A model generated the notes under the pieces. That model did not search any database, was not told where the DNA came from, and worked only from the letters and a program-made list of their open reading frames with translations. Positions 18,053 to 25,839 of a stretch of 46,116 nt of DNA are shown here, piece after piece. How positions within the stretch are numbered: position 1 is the stretch's first letter; every line of letters starts with the position of its first letter. This DNA comes from Gemmatimonadota bacterium (GTDB lineage Bacteria; Gemmatimonadota; Gemmatimonadetes; Longimicrobiales; Gaopeijiaceae), in the NCBI GenBank assembly GCA_009841475.1, contig VXLT01000199.1, positions 1-46,116 on the forward strand. The letters run 5' to 3'. Made by a program: the position numbers and the translations under genes.

Positions 18053-19950
18053 CAGCGGCTGCCTCCGCAGGAGCGGCATCGGTGGTTGTTCTGCGAACCC
18101 AGCTTCTCCAGCAGCGCAACCGTCGCCGGGTGAGGCTGGGCCCGCTGCTCGGGGCTGTTGGCCAGGTCGGCCGTCGTCTGTCCCCGGCGGCTGATCGCGC
18201 CGACGTCAGCACCCCGGCTGACCAGGAAGAGGATGGTGGTGTTGTCGCCCCGCGCAGCCGCGTGGTGGATCGCGTTGAATCCGTCGTGGTCACGGAGATT
18301 GGCATCCACGCCGAGTTCGTCGACCAGATAGCGCACCGCGGGCAGCCACCCGTCGGGCACGCTGCGGTGCTGCTGCGCAACCCTCGACGTGCCGAATCCC
18401 ACCCCCGAAGCGGCGTGCAGGGGATGAACGGCGGGGCCACCCGTCGGAACCGGAGGCAGGCCGGACGGGTCCAGGCGTTCCTCCTGCTCGGGCTGCGCGC
18501 CCGGGAAGGCGAAGCGGTTTCGGCCGGGAAGCTTCAACGTCGACATGTTGGGATCCGCCCCGTACTCGACGAGCAGCCGCATCGCCTCGACGTCGGCGGC
18601 ATAGGCGGCTCTCCAGAACGGCGTGGCTCCGGTGAAGTCGACGCCCATGCGCCCGGCGTTGTAGGCGGCGTACCAGATGTGCGTGCCGGTGCGCTGATTC
18701 GGGTCGGCGCCCGCATCCAGCAAAAGGCGCATCAGTTCGAGGTAGCTGGTCTCCTGCTGCCGGAAGGCGGCGGGCTGCGGATACCAGGTACGCAGCGACC
18801 ACTCGATGTTGAGGGTCGCGAAGAGCGGGGCCGCGCCGTCGTCGCTCGTGAGGTTGGGGTCGGCGCCCCGCTCCAGGAGATCGCGGGCAAGGTCGTAGTG
18901 GCCGTTGATCACGGCAACCAGCATCGGGGTCGACTCATCGCCCCCGGTGGGATGGTCGAGATCGGTGCCGGCTTCCAGGAGGATGCTTGCCGTCGAGCGG
19001 TGGCCCTCCCGCGCGGCGTAGTGCAGCGCGGTGAAGCCACCCTGCTTGCCGATCTGCTGCGTGGAACTGAGGGCCCGCACGGGCGGCTCCGCAGGGGGCT
19101 GGGGCGGTTGGGGCTGCGCTCCACTCGGGTTGGCCTGGGCAGCCTGCGCGCCCTGCGTCTGCTGGTTTTGTCGCGAAGCCGCCTGCGCGGCCTGCCGCTG
19201 GGCTTGCGCGGCGGCGGCGGGAGGCGGCGGCCCTTGCGGCGGCGGCGTCTGCCCCCGGGCTGCCGCGCTCCGCTCTTCCTCTTCGGGCTCCTCGGCGGCG
19301 GCCTTCAGCCGGGCCCGGCGCCGCTGGTCCGACCGAAGGTTCTGGGAGACTGCTTCGTAGTCCTTAATGGCGGTCTGCAGCGACGGATCGGCGCCGGCGT
19401 CCAACAGGGCCTGCGCAGCGGCGTCGGCCCCGCGCACGGCGGCGAACATGAGCGGCGTGCGCTCCGAAAACCCGTCCCGGGCGTCAACCTCGGCCCCGCT
19501 CTCCACCAGCGCCGCCACAACGCCGGCCGCGTCCGCGTCGGCCGCGAAGTGCAGCGGTGTCACGCCGGTCGAGGTAAACGCATTCGGGTCGGCACCGGCC
19601 TCGAGGAGAATCCCGGCGGTTCCCGCGTCGCCGGACCGCGCCGCGAGGTGGAGCGGCGTGTACCCGCCCAGCCGGGTCGTAGACCGTACCGTGGCACCCG
19701 CGTAGAGCAGCGTCCGGGCGATTTCGGCATCACCATTGGCGGCGGCCCAGTGAAGTGCCGTCATCCCGTCGGTCTGCGCGGCGTTCACGTCGGCCCCGCT
19801 ACGGAGCAGCGAGCGCACCTCCGCCAGGTCCCCCCGCTCGGCCGCGTCGGCCACGGGAGAGTCGGCAGGCGCGCCCGCAAGGGTCGCCGCCGCCATGACG
19901 AAGGTGACTGCGATACCTGCGGCCAATCCGCGTCGTTGACCAGTCATCAT
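18052..19950 (-). CDS. Secreted ankyrin-repeat protein
   Basis: About 632 residues from ATG 19950, chosen because AGGGGG lies six bases upstream; ATGs at 19956 and 19947 and the track start 19977 are alternatives. A signal peptide (AVTFVMAAATLAGAPA) is followed by four to five ankyrin repeats (TALHWAAANGDAEIARTLLYAGA; TPLHLAARSGDAGTAGILLEAGADPN), a charged and Gln/Pro/Ala-rich linker (about residues 220-295), then a second ankyrin block (TALHYAAREGHRSTASILLEAGTD onward) to near the end, closing with HRCRSCGGSR, two Cys of unknown purpose. Ankyrin repeats bind other proteins; here the partners may be the products of the flanking genes. It starts 33 bases after the DUF1552 stop. Extracytoplasmic location is predicted from the signal only. 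Confidence 0.88.
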   Translation of the reverse strand: MMTGQRRGLAAGIAVTFVMAAATLAGAPADSPVADAAERGDLAEVRSLLRSGADVNAAQTDGMTALHWAAANGDAEIARTLLYAGATVRSTTRLGGYTPLHLAARSGDAGTAGILLEAGADPNAFTSTGVTPLHFAADADAAGVVAALVESGAEVDARDGFSERTPLMFAAVRGADAAAQALLDAGADPSLQTAIKDYEAVSQNLRSDQRRRARLKAAAEEPEEEERSAAARGQTPPPQGPPPPAAAAQAQRQAAQAASRQNQQTQGAQAAQANPSGAQPQPPQPPAEPPVRALSSTQQIGKQGGFTALHYAAREGHRSTASILLEAGTDLDHPTGGDESTPMLVAVINGHYDLARDLLERGADPNLTSDDGAAPLFATLNIEWSLRTWYPQPAAFRQQETSYLELMRLLLDAGADPNQRTGTHIWYAAYNAGRMGVDFTGATPFWRAAYAADVEAMRLLVEYGADPNMSTLKLPGRNRFAFPGAQPEQEERLDPSGLPPVPTGGPAVHPLHAASGVGFGTSRVAQQHRSVPDGWLPAVRYLVDELGVDANLRDHDGFNAIHHAAARGDNTTILFLVSRGADVGAISRRGQTTADLANSPEQRAQPHPATVALLEKLGSQNNHRCRSCGGSR

Positions 19951-19983
19951 TCTCATCCCCCTGGCAGCTGTCGGCACTCCCGC

Positions 19984-21372
19984 TCAGAACGCGAAGTGGC
20001 CCGTGCTGTCCCCGAACTTCTCGATGTCGTTGGCGCCGAGCTTGTGCAGCAGGCTCAGCATGACGTTCGCCATCGGCGTGCCGGCCCGGGCGCGGATGTG
20101 TTGCTCGCCCTCCAGAGCGCCGTTGGCCCCGCCAACCAGGAAGAGCGGACAGCGCGCGTGGTTGTGCAGGTTGCCGTCGGCCATCGCCGACCCGTACACG
20201 ACCATCGTCTTGTCGAGCAGGTTGCCGTCGCCCTCTGTCGCCGCCTGCAGCCGCTCGAGGAAGTACGGCACCATCGACACGTGGTACTCGTTGATCTTGG
20301 CGAATGCCCTGACCCGGTCCTCGCGGCCCCCGTGGTGGGACGACGCGTGGAAGGGCGCGTCCACACCCGATTCCGGGTACGTCCTCGGGGACGCGTCCCG
20401 GCCGATCTTGAAGGAGAAGACCCTGGTGGTGTCGGACAGGAAGGCCAGCACCTGGAGATCGAACATCAGCTTCACGTGCTCCTCGAAGGAGTCGGGCACG
20501 CCGGCCGGCGCTTCGGGAATCTGGCGCTGCTCGCCGCTGGTGTTCTGGGCCTCGATTCGGCTGATTCGCTGCTCGAGTTCACGGATGTTCTGCGCGTACT
20601 GGTCCAGCCGGAATACATCCGAGGGGTCGAGTTCGCGCCTGAGCGACGACATCTCGCCCATCACCCAGTCCAGGATGCTGCGGTCCGTCGTGAGCCGCTC
20701 GGCCCGCTGCTCCGGCGTACCGCCGGCCCCGAAGAGCTGTTCGAAGACGGCGCGCGGATCCCGGATCATCGGCAGCGGCTGGGTGGGCGAGGCCCAGCTG
20801 ATCGTATCGGTGTAGACGCAGGCGTAGCCGTACGCGCAACCCCCGGCCTGGTCCACGTTCTCAATCGATAGCTGCAGCGACGGGATCGGCGTGTCCTGTC
20901 CGAACCGCTGCACGTAGAGCTGGTCCATCGACGTGCCCACGCGCACGTCCGACCCCTGTGTCTGCTTCGGACGGGCCTGCGTGAGGAAGACCGCGCTGGT
21001 CCGGAAGTGGTCGCCGCCGATTTCGGCGGGGGCGTGCGCATCCGCGTTGCGCGAGTCGGTGTCGCTGACGATCGTCAGGTACTTCCGGAATGGCTCCAGC
21101 GGACGCAGGCTGCCGGGCGACAGGTCGAAGTTGCGCCCCGTCTCCGCGGGAGACCACAGGTTCTGCGAAGCCCCCCAGGAGTTGCACCCGGCGGCCCCGT
21201 GCACCTGCTCGATACACACGAGCCTGGTCTTGTTGGCAGCCTTGCCCGTAGCGGTCGATGCATATGCCCGGCCCGCCGGGATCATCGCATCCAGAAGCGG
21301 CAGGCCGATCGCCGCACCGGCTCCCTTGAGCATGGCCCGCCTGGAGATGTGTGTGCCGCTGAGGTATCGCAT
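19984..21372 (-). CDS. DUF1552 protein, Tat-exported
   Basis: The 462-residue product from ATG 21372 has a twin-arginine signal (HISRRAMLKGAGAAIGLPLLDAM), so it is exported folded, perhaps with a cofactor. The body matches the DUF1552 family as I know it: LVCIEQVHGAAGCNSWG early, IPSLQLSIENVDQAGGCAYGYAC, a coiled segment DVFRLDQYAQNIRELEQRIS, and the C-terminal TMVVYGSAMADGNLHNH ... RCPLFLVGGANG, resembling the alkaline-phosphatase/sulfatase-like layout of its DUF1501 relatives. No enzymatic activity is established for the family. The start has GGGGA upstream; the track's start 22 codons earlier would spoil the Tat signal. It follows the DUF1592 gene by 28 bases, the normal pairing for these two families. 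Confidence 0.9.
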   Translation of the reverse strand: MRYLSGTHISRRAMLKGAGAAIGLPLLDAMIPAGRAYASTATGKAANKTRLVCIEQVHGAAGCNSWGASQNLWSPAETGRNFDLSPGSLRPLEPFRKYLTIVSDTDSRNADAHAPAEIGGDHFRTSAVFLTQARPKQTQGSDVRVGTSMDQLYVQRFGQDTPIPSLQLSIENVDQAGGCAYGYACVYTDTISWASPTQPLPMIRDPRAVFEQLFGAGGTPEQRAERLTTDRSILDWVMGEMSSLRRELDPSDVFRLDQYAQNIRELEQRISRIEAQNTSGEQRQIPEAPAGVPDSFEEHVKLMFDLQVLAFLSDTTRVFSFKIGRDASPRTYPESGVDAPFHASSHHGGREDRVRAFAKINEYHVSMVPYFLERLQAATEGDGNLLDKTMVVYGSAMADGNLHNHARCPLFLVGGANGALEGEQHIRARAGTPMANVMLSLLHKLGANDIEKFGDSTGHFAF

Positions 21373-21400
21373 CGCTGTTCCCCTGTCGGTTCGAAATGTC

Positions 21401-23881
21401 CTAGTGGTTCGGCACTCCCGTGGGCGGGCCGTTTTCACTTACGGGCTGTTGCGCGGCGATCGTGCCCGCCCTGGCCATGCGGAAGGCCGGGCTGCGCACG
21501 ACTCCCATTATGAAGGAAGACACCCGGTAGTCGTTTTCCGCTGCTTCGCGCGTGATCGTCCGGATGGTCGGCATGTCGTAGAACTCCACCCTCCGCCCCA
21601 GCGCGTACGCCATCAGATTTTCGGTGAATGTGCTGAGCAGGACGTCCGGAATGTCCAGCAGTGCTGCACGCAGATCCTCGGGGCCGGTCAGCTCGGTGCC
21701 GTCGTACATCGTCCCGACCGGGTCGACCGGGTTGCCACCGTCGCGGATCCGCCAGGTGCCGGTCACGTCGAAGTTCTCGAGCGCCAGCCCGAGCGGGTCG
21801 ATTACGTTGTGGCACGAGTTGCAGTTGGGGTTGGAGCTGTGCTGGGCCATTCGCTCCCGCACGGTGAGGAAACGCCCTTCCTCGGCGGCCTGCGTCTCCT
21901 CGAAGGCCGGAATGTCGGGCGGTGGGGGCGGGGGCGGCGCGCCGAGCAGCACCTCCAGCACCCACTTGCCGCGCAGCACCGGCGAGGTGCGGTCGGGGTG
22001 GGAGGTGAGCGTGAGGATGCTGCCGTGTCCGAGCAGCCCGCGGCGCCTGGCCGTGGGGTAGTCGACCCTGCGGAAGCCGGGCCCGAGGACCCCGGTGATC
22101 CCGTAGTGCCGCGCCAGACGCTCGTTGACGAAGGTGTAGTCCGCGGTGAGGAGCTCGAGGACCGGCCGGTCCTCCTGAACCAGGTAGTCGAAGAAGAGCT
22201 CGGTCTCCCGCAGCATCGCGTCGGCCAGGGTCTGGTCGAAGTACGGGAAGGTGAGGGCATCGGGGTGGATCAGGTCGAGATCCTGAAGCCTCAGCCACTG
22301 TGACGCGAAGCGGGTCGCCAGCGCCTCCGCGCGGGGATCCGCCAGCATGCGGCGGGCCTGCCGGTCCAGCTCTTCCAGAGAGGAAAGAGCCCCGGATCGG
22401 GCGGCCTCGAGGAGCGGATCGTCCGGTGGAGAACCCCACACGAAGAACGACAGCCGCGACGCCAGATCCATGTTGTCGATCGGGTAGATGCCCTCGGCGG
22501 TTACGTCGGCGGGCCTGCCCTCCAGGCGGAAGATGAAGTGGGGGCTTGCCAGGATCGCCTGCAGCGCCGTGCGGATCCCCTTCTCGAAGCCGCCGCTGGC
22601 CGCGCCCTGTTCGTAGAACGCAAGCAGGCCGTCCACATCGCTGTCCAGCGCGGGACGCCGGTAGGCCCGGGTCGCGAGGCGTGTGATGATGCCGCGCGCG
22701 CAGGGCAGTTCCTCTTCCGGCATCGTGGGCCGGCAGGTGAAGACCGTGCGCCGCGCGGGGGTCTCCGAGACGCCCGTAATGTCGTAGGGCCCGAGGATCG
22801 TGACGCGCTGCAGGTGCTGCTGGGTGGTCACCCCGAGGCCGATGCCGATCTGCCCGTCCGCGAGTGTGTGGTCGATCGGACGGATGAGGTCGTCCACGAC
22901 GCCCTCGAACTGGCGGATGAAGGCGACCGACACGCGCTTCTGGCCGGCGGTCACATAGATCGAGTCCGTACGGATATTCAGCCCGCTCGGCTCCGATTCG
23001 GACATCCAGCGATCGATCTCCAGAAGGGCGACCCGGGTTCCGTCGATCGACACCTCCATCTGCTCGGTGCCGAAGGTCCTCCCGAACACCTCGCCCTCGA
23101 CGGCGGCGTACGGCATGATGTGGAACACGTACTTCCCGTCGGCGGGGAAGTTGTGCATCACCGAAAGCCCGCCGCGCGTCCCGATCGGCGCCCCCTCGAC
23201 GCGCTCCTTCTGCGACTGCACGCGGGGGATCCGGTAGATGGTGGAAGCGACCTCGGCATCGGGGTCCCCGAGCGCCATCCGGCTGATCTGCCCCGCAGCG
23301 CGCAGGTAGCCCTCCATGACCGTCGTGGAGGGCATCTGCACATCGGCGATGTTGTCGAAGTTGGCGCTCTTGGTGTCCAGCGGCAGGAATGCATTTACAT
23401 CCACATCGATTCCGAGCAGGTCCTTCACCGCCCTCGCGTACTCGGCCCGGTTGAGGCGCTGGAAGGTCCTCCGTCCGGGGTCCGGGCTGTGGGCCGCGAT
23501 CTCGTCCATCGCGTCCTCGAGCTCGGTTGCCATCGCGCCGATCACCTCCGGCTCGGGGCGCGGCTGCCCGTTGGGCGGCATCATACCGGCCCGGAGCTTG
23601 CGGATCATCTTCTCGATCGTTGGCCGGCGCTGCTCGGCTTCGGCAATGTCGAAGCCCTCCAGCACCAGGCCGCCCACCTGGCGCCGCTCGCTGTGGCAGC
23701 GAACGCAGTATTCGGCGACGACCTCGTTCGATACGGCGTCCGCACCGCTGGCGGCGGGGAGGGGATGTGCCGAAGACGCAATCACCCCGCCTCGCAGGTC
23801 CTGGGGCGGTGGTCCGGTGATTCCGGACGTGGCGATGCCAGCTGCCCCTGCGACGAGCAGAATTATGGCGTATTTACTCAT
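21401..23881 (-). CDS. DUF1592 family secreted c-type cytochrome-like protein (DUF1587/1595/1592/1588/1585)
   Basis: The 826-residue exported protein carries a haem c motif C59-V-R-C-H63 near the N-terminus and a second C687-N-S-C-H691 inside the DUF1588 domain. Domain order by recognisable segments: haem region; DUF1587 (RLNRAEYARAVKDLLGIDVD); a central beta region; DUF1595 (ATRAYRRPALDSDVDGLL); DUF1592 (LASRLSFFVWGSPPDDPLL ... ADAMLRETELFFDYL); DUF1588 (RRRGLLGHGSILTLTSHP ... NVIDPLGLALENFD); DUF1585 (FTENLMAYALGRRVEFYD). This is the standard architecture of a widespread but uncharacterised family from Planctomycetota, Acidobacteriota and Gemmatimonadota. It heads the four-gene minus-strand unit. 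A TATCTT box ends seven bases before the ATG, suggesting a leaderless transcript. Confidence 0.92.
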   Translation of the reverse strand: MSKYAIILLVAGAAGIATSGITGPPPQDLRGGVIASSAHPLPAASGADAVSNEVVAEYCVRCHSERRQVGGLVLEGFDIAEAEQRRPTIEKMIRKLRAGMMPPNGQPRPEPEVIGAMATELEDAMDEIAAHSPDPGRRTFQRLNRAEYARAVKDLLGIDVDVNAFLPLDTKSANFDNIADVQMPSTTVMEGYLRAAGQISRMALGDPDAEVASTIYRIPRVQSQKERVEGAPIGTRGGLSVMHNFPADGKYVFHIMPYAAVEGEVFGRTFGTEQMEVSIDGTRVALLEIDRWMSESEPSGLNIRTDSIYVTAGQKRVSVAFIRQFEGVVDDLIRPIDHTLADGQIGIGLGVTTQQHLQRVTILGPYDITGVSETPARRTVFTCRPTMPEEELPCARGIITRLATRAYRRPALDSDVDGLLAFYEQGAASGGFEKGIRTALQAILASPHFIFRLEGRPADVTAEGIYPIDNMDLASRLSFFVWGSPPDDPLLEAARSGALSSLEELDRQARRMLADPRAEALATRFASQWLRLQDLDLIHPDALTFPYFDQTLADAMLRETELFFDYLVQEDRPVLELLTADYTFVNERLARHYGITGVLGPGFRRVDYPTARRRGLLGHGSILTLTSHPDRTSPVLRGKWVLEVLLGAPPPPPPPDIPAFEETQAAEEGRFLTVRERMAQHSSNPNCNSCHNVIDPLGLALENFDVTGTWRIRDGGNPVDPVGTMYDGTELTGPEDLRAALLDIPDVLLSTFTENLMAYALGRRVEFYDMPTIRTITREAAENDYRVSSFIMGVVRSPAFRMARAGTIAAQQPVSENGPPTGVPNH

Positions 23882-23888
23882 AGTCCTT

Positions 23889-23894
23889 AAGATA
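23889..23894 (-). promoter_or_regulatory. Candidate -10 box of the DUF1592 unit, leaderless
   Basis: On the minus strand TATCTT is followed by seven bases and then the ATG. At that distance transcription would start at or next to the start codon. No Shine-Dalgarno sequence precedes the ATG (AAGGACT only) and no -35 is evident at 17 bases. Confidence 0.35.
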
Positions 23895-23972
23895 CAGTCG
23901 CAGGTGCCGGTTCCGCCACCCGCGCATCCGCCGACCCGGCCGCTTGCGGGCGCCGCGGGCCGCAGGGAATGT

Positions 23973-23978
23973 TATCTT
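23973..23978 (+). promoter_or_regulatory. Candidate -10 box upstream of the peroxiredoxin gene
   Basis: A second TATCTT, on the plus strand, lies 78 bases before the peroxiredoxin start in the same divergent 175-base intergenic region. TTGCGG at 23944-23949 is too far (23 bases) to be an ideal -35. Support rests on recurrence of the motif at other starts. Confidence 0.25.
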
Positions 23979-24056
23979 CAGTCGTCTTGATCGCCGCCGC
24001 ATGACGGCGGCACGGCGTAACGCGCAGAGCAATTCCCGAACCGGAGTGACACCACC

Positions 24057-24527
24057 GTGAATGGACTTTCAGTCGGCAGCGAGGCCCCGGATTTCTCTTT
24101 GCTGCGAGGCCTCCAGGACCCGGTCACGCTGTCGGAGCATCGCGGCGATCCCGTGGTGTTGATGTTCGTCCCGCTCGCCTTCAGCGGGGTCTGTACCGAG
24201 GAGTTCTGCCATGTCGGCGAGAATTGGGATGTGTGGGGTTCGCTCGGCGCGACCGTCTACGGAATCAGCATCGATTCTCCGTTCGTGAACCAGCAGTGGG
24301 CGAAGGACATGGATGTGCCCTTCACGATCCTGTCCGACTTCAACAAGACCGCCGCGGCCGCATACGGAGTCCTCGCTGAAGACCTGGCCGGGCTGCGCGG
24401 CCTGGCCAAGCGTTCGGTCTTCGTCGTGGACCGCGAAGGGCGCATCAGCTACGCCTGGGTGAGCGACGATCCGGGCGTGCTGCCCCCCTTCAAAGACGTA
24501 CTGGCCGCGGTGCGGGCACTGGACTGA
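24057..24527 (+). CDS. Peroxiredoxin, AhpE-like (AhpC/TSA family)
   Basis: The 156-residue cytoplasmic enzyme reduces hydrogen peroxide and organic hydroperoxides or peroxynitrite. It has the peroxidatic Cys46 in PLAFSGVCTEEFC, matching the PLAFTGxC pattern of AhpE-type peroxiredoxins; Cys51 could act as a resolving residue. VYGISIDSPFVNQQWA and the C-terminal KRSVFVVDREGRISYAWV are normal family segments. The start is GTG 24057, the only one that keeps the full N-terminal VGSEAPDFSL. It lies divergent to the DUF1592 unit and 8 bases upstream of a plug-only secreted protein, so those two are probably co-transcribed, although a functional link is not obvious. Confidence 0.9.
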   Translation: MNGLSVGSEAPDFSLLRGLQDPVTLSEHRGDPVVLMFVPLAFSGVCTEEFCHVGENWDVWGSLGATVYGISIDSPFVNQQWAKDMDVPFTILSDFNKTAAAAYGVLAEDLAGLRGLAKRSVFVVDREGRISYAWVSDDPGVLPPFKDVLAAVRALD

Positions 24528-24535
24528 GCAGGGTG

Positions 24536-25384
24536 ATGGCAGGGGGAATACCTTCCACACGCTCCAGCAGGCCGTGCATCATCCCCGCGTCGTACCGGGG
24601 GTGGCGGGGCGCCGGGCGCGCGCTGGTCCTCCAGCTCGTGGCGGTGTTGGCCGGGGGGGTGGGGCTCGCCGGGTATGCGGAAGCGCAGGTGGGGCGGTCC
24701 GTCACCTTCACGGGCCAGGTCACGGATACGTACTGGGGCGCACCGGTTCCGGGCGCGATCGTGCGAATCACCGGGACGCTGCGTGCTGACGGTTCGGCGA
24801 TTGCCGGATTCACCGATGAAGAAGGGCGGTTCAGTATCAGCGAGGTCCCGGCGGGGCCGAGCCGGGTTCTGGTGTCGAGAATCGGTTACGCGGATCTGAT
24901 CCAGGTTCTGGACATCCAGGAAGGGCAGTTCGTGGAGGTAGTCGTGATTCCGAAGCCGGTGGTGCTCGAAGGCATCGAGGTCTATGTGGACAGGCTGCAG
25001 ACGCGCCTGCGGGCGCTGCCTTTCTCGGCCAGCGTCTTCGAGGAGACCGCGCTCAAGCTGTCGCCTTCGCTCAACGTCGCCGACTACCTGGACAGCCAGC
25101 CGGGATTCGAATTCGTCCCGTGCTTCGTCGGCGGCTCCCCCACCGGGCTCTACACCCGGCGGCGCGACTGCATGCGCACCCGCGGGACGACGCCGCAACG
25201 CCCCAGAATCTTCATCGACGACGCCCCGGCGATGGGCGGCGTGCGGGAGTTGGCGACCCTGCCCACCTTCGAGATGTACCGCGTGGAGGTGATTCGCGGC
25301 TGTGGCCAGATCCGCGTCTACACGACCAGCTACGTCGAAGGAACCGCTTCGCGCGGCTATCCGCTGCTGCCGATCATCTGCTGA
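24536..25384 (+). CDS. Secreted regulatory-domain plus TonB-plug-like protein with no barrel
   Basis: The 282-residue product has an extended N-terminus and a signal peptide (LVAVLAGGVGLAGYAEAQ), a carboxypeptidase-regulatory-like beta sandwich (about 55-130; FTGQVTDTYWGAPVPGAIV ... VLVSRIGYADLI), and then a segment resembling a TonB receptor plug (about 135-275): LNVADYLDSQPGFEF, PRIFIDDAPAMGGV, MYRVEVIRGCGQIRVYTTSY. It stops there, so the 22-strand barrel is absent. The stop is genuine in frame; 12 bases later the convergent release-factor-like gene ends. Several cysteines (FVPCF, RDCMR, RGCGQ, PIIC) could form disulfides. Plug-only proteins of this kind exist in Gemmatimonadota to my knowledge, but their role is unknown. 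GTG 24533 is an alternative start. Confidence 0.75.
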   Translation: MAGGIPSTRSSRPCIIPASYRGWRGAGRALVLQLVAVLAGGVGLAGYAEAQVGRSVTFTGQVTDTYWGAPVPGAIVRITGTLRADGSAIAGFTDEEGRFSISEVPAGPSRVLVSRIGYADLIQVLDIQEGQFVEVVVIPKPVVLEGIEVYVDRLQTRLRALPFSASVFEETALKLSPSLNVADYLDSQPGFEFVPCFVGGSPTGLYTRRRDCMRTRGTTPQRPRIFIDDAPAMGGVRELATLPTFEMYRVEVIRGCGQIRVYTTSYVEGTASRGYPLLPIIC

Positions 25385-25396
25385 CCGGAGCGGCCG

Positions 25397-25828
25397 TCAC
25401 TCCTCTCCGGCATCCGGCTTTCCCCGCAGCCGCTTCAGCCGGGACCGCCGCTTCTTCGCATTGATCCGCTTGCGCTTTTCGCGCTTCGGCACCGCGGTGG
25501 GAATCCGGGGCTTCCGCTTCCTGCTCCGCGCATTCAGCTCGGCTTCGAGCCTGGCGAGGGCGGCCTCCCGGTTGCGGTGTTGGGAGCGGTGCTTTCGGGA
25601 AACGGCCACGATACCGGTGGGACGGTGCGTCAGCCGCACCCCCGATTCCACCTTGTTCTGGTGCTGACCCCCCGCGCCCCCGGAACGAAAGGTGTCCACG
25701 CGGCACTCGGCGAGGAGATCGACACGCGCCCGGCGCCGGGCCGTGCCGGGCGGCGCGGCGGAGGCGGCAACCTTTTCAGCCGCTTCGTTCTTGGTGGCGG
25801 GGTCTTTCCGCGATGCCTGCTCGTCCAT
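25397..25828 (-). CDS. Stand-alone GGQ release-factor-like protein (ArfB-like ribosome rescue candidate)
   Basis: The 143-residue protein consists of an Ala/Lys-rich leader and the peptidyl-hydrolysis domain of class I release factors, with the catalytic G53-G54-Q55 in [15 protein letters not shown]. Codon-recognition domains 2 and 4 are missing. The C-terminal third is very basic ([31 protein letters not shown]), like the tail with which ArfB enters the empty mRNA channel of stalled ribosomes. This makes codon-independent rescue of stalled ribosomes the best guess, with a truncated RF-2-like protein ('peptide chain release factor-like') as the family name. It is divergent from the AI-2E-type gene, with just 11 bases between starts. 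Confidence 0.82.
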   Translation of the reverse strand: MDEQASRKDPATKNEAAEKVAASAAPPGTARRRARVDLLAECRVDTFRSGGAGGQHQNKVESGVRLTHRPTGIVAVSRKHRSQHRNREAALARLEAELNARSRKRKPRIPTAVPKREKRKRINAKKRRSRLKRLRGKPDAGEE

Positions 25829-25833
25829 AGAAT
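25828..25833 (+). promoter_or_regulatory. Candidate -10 box of the AI-2E-type gene, leaderless
   Basis: TAGAAT ends six bases before the ATG at 25840 and overlaps the first codon of the divergent gene. No ribosome-binding site precedes the ATG. The layout again suggests leaderless transcription. Confidence 0.35.
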
Positions 25834-25839
25834 CCTGTA

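Noticed and set aside
18082-20871. 929-residue plus-strand ORF
   Set aside because: Antisense of the ankyrin and DUF1552 genes; long open frames opposite genes are expected at this GC content.
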